A stretch of DNA of 64,000 nucleotides from Parietichytrium sp. I65-24A (taxonomy: Eukaryota > Sar > Bigyra > Thraustochytrida > Thraustochytriidae): positions 124,001-188,000 of the forward strand of contig BLSF01000053.1 in the NCBI GenBank assembly GCA_012862575.1. The letters are read 5' to 3'. The notes beneath the pieces are model-generated. The model was not told where the DNA came from and did not search any database. It saw only the letters and a list, made by a program, of their open reading frames with translations. This document shows, one piece after another, positions 60,401 to 64,000 of this stretch. The position numbers were made by a program, and so were the translations under genes. Positions within the stretch are counted from its first letter, which is position 1; the number at the start of each line of letters is the position of its first letter.

Positions 60401-63400
60401 AGACGATTCGAGACACCGAGAGGGAGAGGGACGAAAATCTAAAAAAGTTGGCAGCAATTGATAGAGCCGCAGTCTTGCTGAAAGCTTCCGCAACCCTTAA
60501 AAACCCGGCTGCAGCGAGCAGAAAAAGGCAGCGTCAGGCGCAGGATGCCGCGGAACAGCTTGAGGGCGTGGCTGCGTCACGGAAGGATCTGAGTTCTCTT
60601 CTCGATACTTTTGCATCAAAGTTGAAGGAACTTTACAACGAAGTTGGCAAAGTCAATAGCAGTGTACAAAGCGATCATGTTATCATTTCTCGCAAGGCAG
60701 CAGAAATGGACGACATGGTGACCAAGTTACAGGACCTTTTGGAAACGCTTGCAAAGGAGGAGAAAAAGATGAGAAGTGACCGGGCGAAAGCTTTGAGCCG
60801 CCAAATGGATCTCACAGGTCTACAAGAAAAAGTTTCCAACCGGCTTCGGGAGCTTGAGGAAGAGATCGAGCGCTGCAGCTACATTCATAGCAAGTACTGC
60901 GATAGCTCGATCTGGCAGGCCGGAGTGATGCAGCGCATTCGCACTTCTGATCTCCTAAAGTATCTGGCTGATGAAACTGTAACTTTGAACGAGAGACTGG
61001 ACTTAATAGAGGAGAATCTCGGAGATCAGGCCGAGCTCATCCATGCAGCTGATGGACGACTGGCAATATTACAGAAGGACATGGCCTCGATGACGGCGCA
61101 GTACAAATTGATCAGCGGCGCTCTTGATCTTTTTAAGAGTGGAGAATTCAGAGAAAAAGCGAAGAACCACTTCAAAGGGCGTTCACACTCCTCCTTGGAC
61201 GTTTCCGGTACTGAAGCTAAAAAGGAGGGCGATGAACTTACTGGCGAGAAAAGCAAAAGGCACCTTTCCTCAGCTGAAGACGGCATCTCCTCCGAAATGT
61301 TGCTGCTGGGAACCAGCACGGCTGCCCGCCAAATTCGGCGCAAAGCTCACAACGTGCGAACACAGGAGGAGCGCGAGTGGATCGCAATCGATATGGTTGC
61401 GAACCGGTTTGGAGGGTTTTACACTCCTCAAGAGATTAAAAAGTATCACAATTATCGCGACCCTGAATTGAGTGACGCGATAATTGACTGTCTACTTGAA
61501 CTTCCCGAAGAGCTCAACCTTGCATTACCATTTTTGCGGACCAAGCACCACTTGCATACGTACGACCTCATTCAGCGTTACTCATTCGGCAACACAATTG
61601 AAAACCTCGCCTCGCAGGATCGGCTCGAGGCCAGACGTAGGCGGATTGGCATGGACCAATTTCGTGTTTTTCAGTCCATCGATCACTTCAAGCTTACGAT
61701 GCAAGAAGAAGACAAGGTTGAGGCGGAGCAAGACAAATCTCAGATCTTGCTTTTAGAAGAGAAATGGAAAACCCTCTATTCAGTTTCGCAGCAAGTCCTG
61801 CATGGAAGGGAGGGGCGCGTTCACACATTCTTTTTGCCAGCGGACCTCATTGTGAAGAGTCTTGCCGTCCATATAACTTACGAAGGGGGGTTTGACGAAA
61901 GGGGCTACGTAATTGGGCGCATTTCAGCAGCGCTCTATCACGAGGAGTCCACCTCACTAGGCTATCTCTCCAGGGACCATGACTTACAACTGTGCTCAAA
62001 GGAGTCCATGGGCCGATTTACGTTGGTGCACGACCCCAATGAGGGCGGCATTCCGCTTTTGAGCGGGAAATATCAAATTGTGGTAGGAGCCGCGAGCCTG
62101 TCGCGGTACTCGATTACCGTCATGTGCGAAACTTGTAAACCTTTGCTCCAGGCGGAGGCAGAAGCCAGGGAGGAGGGCCTCGCTCTTGCGCAAGCCGTTA
62201 AGGCTCTCGACAACGACTCTGAGAACCTGACGGTCAGTCTGTATCTCTCGCAACGAAAGGTTAAACTGGTAGAAAATCTAGTTCGTGAGGCAGAGGAACA
62301 GTGCGAAAAGCTCGAACTGGAGATGTCGCAAGTTTCTCACTTTTTGCAGAAGCGAAAGGATGCGGAGGAGAGAGGGATGTATTTCGATGATGACGAAGAT
62401 CCAGCAACGAAGCACTTCACAGCCAAGTTATTACTGAAGAAGGAAGCTGAATTTGACAAGTGGGTTCGGCTTTCAGCTTCAAGGCGCACTGAGTTGACTG
62501 ATACGCGCACCGGCTCTGAAGAAATGGCCACGTTGAAGCGTTTGCGGGACGAAAGCAAGGTGGAAAAGCAGTTCAAGCTTGACGAATACCTCCGAAATGG
62601 CCTTCTGACCCACGAAGACATCGTCTCCATGGAGAAGCAACGCGCCCAACACATCAAAGATCTTGAAAAGGCCAAAATAGACGAAAAAGGTGCGAAGAGG
62701 AAAAGCCGCATGAAACAGCAAGTGAATCAAGAAGCATGCTGGGAAGACATTCAAACTGTCGTTTTCCCATCGCAGGCTGGATATGAAGCCCAGCAGTCTG
62801 CGCGCTCCGAGTTTATTGGGGAGAATATGCCTTGCAGCCGCGAGGAGCTTCTTGCAATCATGTGTACGAAGGATGGCGAGCTGAAGAGGCCCAAGGCGAT
62901 TGCATTACGGGACGTTATGCGGAGTAATGTGCCAGAAACCGTTCTCTGGAGGATAGACAATCCAATGCTTACAGAACCAAGGATGATGCGGTTGCCCAAG
63001 CTTCAGTTTGGATTCAAAAGCGAGGCGATGGAGACCGACATCGATCAACGTTGCAGGAACGTCCTGGCGGAACTTGAAAGGGCCAACGCTAGCACTGCTG
63101 CTTTCCTAGACTCCTCAATCCTTCATGGTTCGCGGCAACGATTTCCAGCTAGAATTCTTCGAAAGGAGCTCAATCGCGAGCTAGACAGGCTTCTTCTTCT
63201 TCAAGTCAAAGAGCAGGAGCGTTTCATCCTCAAAGAGTGGAAGAACGGTCTCGCAAGGGAAGTCTACCACAAATCGAAGAACGCGAGCAATCTGCTTGGT
63301 GACGACCAAGATTTTGAGGATTCCAGCTCGTCATCCGGGGAAGACTCCGAGGAAGATATACATGCCGGAGGCGATGATGCAGATACACGCACAAATGAAG

Positions 63401-64000
63401 AGAAGGAGTTAGACCAGCAGCTTTTGTTGAATGACGACGAGAAGAAACAGCGAGTTTCCTTTTGCAAAGCTTGCGAGACAAAGCCGTGCCAGTGGAAGCC
63501 CTCAATGGATCTTGTCGCACTTCAAGAGCGAACTTACGAGCTGCGATCAGAGCTGGACGTTCTCAGGCACATTGATGAAGGTGTTCGTTTCATCGAGACG
63601 AACGTGGCGCGAAGTGCCAAGAGCGGAGGCAATCCTCGAATGCTCCGCAAAGACGCGATCAATGAAATTACCATGGAGCTAACTGCACTCGAGCGCAAAG
63701 AACGTCTACTTATTGTAGATGAAGAACTGCACAGAGCTTATGCAAGCAAAGAAAATTTCATGGAGACCCAGGCTCTGCACGGTTACAAGCAGGTACAGTG
63801 GACGCACAATATCGTTTCTGCGCTGGAAATGGAGCGCCGCAAAATTATCGGGAAAGAGGTTGTACAAGATCTTGTCGACGGTATTCTACAATTTATGCTT
63901 GAAGGATGGATATTTGGAGAGCGAGAGACTGGAGGGGACGATCTGGCTCAATGTAATGATGAATCGAAAGCGAAGGCTCGGGAGTCCGCGGAAGAAAGAG
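57413..64000 (+). CDS. giant coiled-coil protein with degenerate alpha/beta-hydrolase-like domain, 3' end beyond window
   Basis: Exon 1 (57413-57608, MASEAELRARTT) joins exon 2 (from 57920) across a 311-nt GT-AG intron; from there one frame is open to the last base, at least 2092 residues. Residues about 395-650 resemble an alpha/beta hydrolase: VVLDLVIVADPLD, LILAGVGIGANVALHLAAF, APLIVVHSTMDEIVLPLHAE and WLKAKHAIF. The nucleophile elbow reads G-V-G-I-G (from 482), with Gly in place of Ser, while the Asp and His are present, so it should be inactive. Long coiled coil and acidic stretches follow. Near 1914 is C-x-x-C-x(4)-C (FCKACETKPCQW), then a conserved-looking helical region with ELHRAYASKENF, ALHGYKQVQW and FMLEGWIFGERE. 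I recall similar ends in unnamed protist proteins but cannot name the family. Confidence 0.85.
57645..57738 (+). repeat. (GAAT)n and (GATGTGT)n microsatellites in intron 1
   Basis: Seven or eight GAAT units at about 57645-57676 and four to five GATGTGT units at about 57707-57738 lie inside the first intron of the giant gene. Confidence 0.9.

Overview
The window is nuclear DNA of a unicellular eukaryote. The proteins are eukaryotic (kinesin, p24 cargo receptor, ATG12, nuclear-envelope TMEM209-like protein, Aquarius-like spliceosome protein, COMM-domain candidate, TIS11-type zinc-finger protein), genes sit on both strands without operons, and clear GT-AG introns of about 80-310 nt occur. Large genes are mostly intronless. 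The kinesin-light-chain-type TPR protein, the PP2C/cyclic-nucleotide/kinase fusion and a giant coiled-coil protein fit a protist or alga (SAR, haptophyte or cryptophyte grade), but I cannot place the species. There is one 93-base run of N (3778-3870). I see no rRNA, tRNA, CRISPR array, retroelement, virus copy or intact transposon.

Layout. 0-15 kb: a small basic ORF, a frame-shifted coding remnant, a TPR protein with a large domain before the repeats, an EXS-family membrane protein, a SYLF-domain protein, a 2-oxoglutarate/iron dioxygenase and a TPR co-chaperone-like protein. 13.8-15.8 kb holds small or decayed coding pieces. 15.8-24 kb: C2/coiled-coil protein, COMM-domain candidate, triosephosphate isomerase, TMEM209-like protein and a p24 protein. 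24-40 kb: a 2003-residue kinesin, a 957-residue unknown helical protein, a BMT5-like rRNA methyltransferase with FDX-ACB-like tail and an Aquarius-like helicase relic. 40-45 kb: succinate dehydrogenase membrane anchor, ATG12 and an extended SDR reductase. 45-49 kb and 55-57 kb look empty but hold several short, partly two-exon genes. 49-55 kb: TIS11-like protein and the PP2C-CNB-CNB-pseudokinase. From 57.4 kb to the right edge runs one gene of more than 2090 residues that continues outside the window.

Themes. Three large proteins keep the shape of an enzyme but lack its key residues: the Aquarius-like protein (no P-loop), the kinase domain of the PP2C fusion (no catalytic Asp, altered DFG) and the alpha/beta-hydrolase-like domain of the giant protein (nucleophile Ser replaced by Gly). 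An exact 10-base motif, CACAGTCAAT, occurs four times, always outside the strong genes and usually just upstream of short reading frames; it is a candidate core-promoter element. GA-dinucleotide tracts lie immediately 5' of two intron-containing genes.

Limits: calls rest on reading motifs by eye. Short genes, first exons and splice sites were not tested against transcripts or databases.
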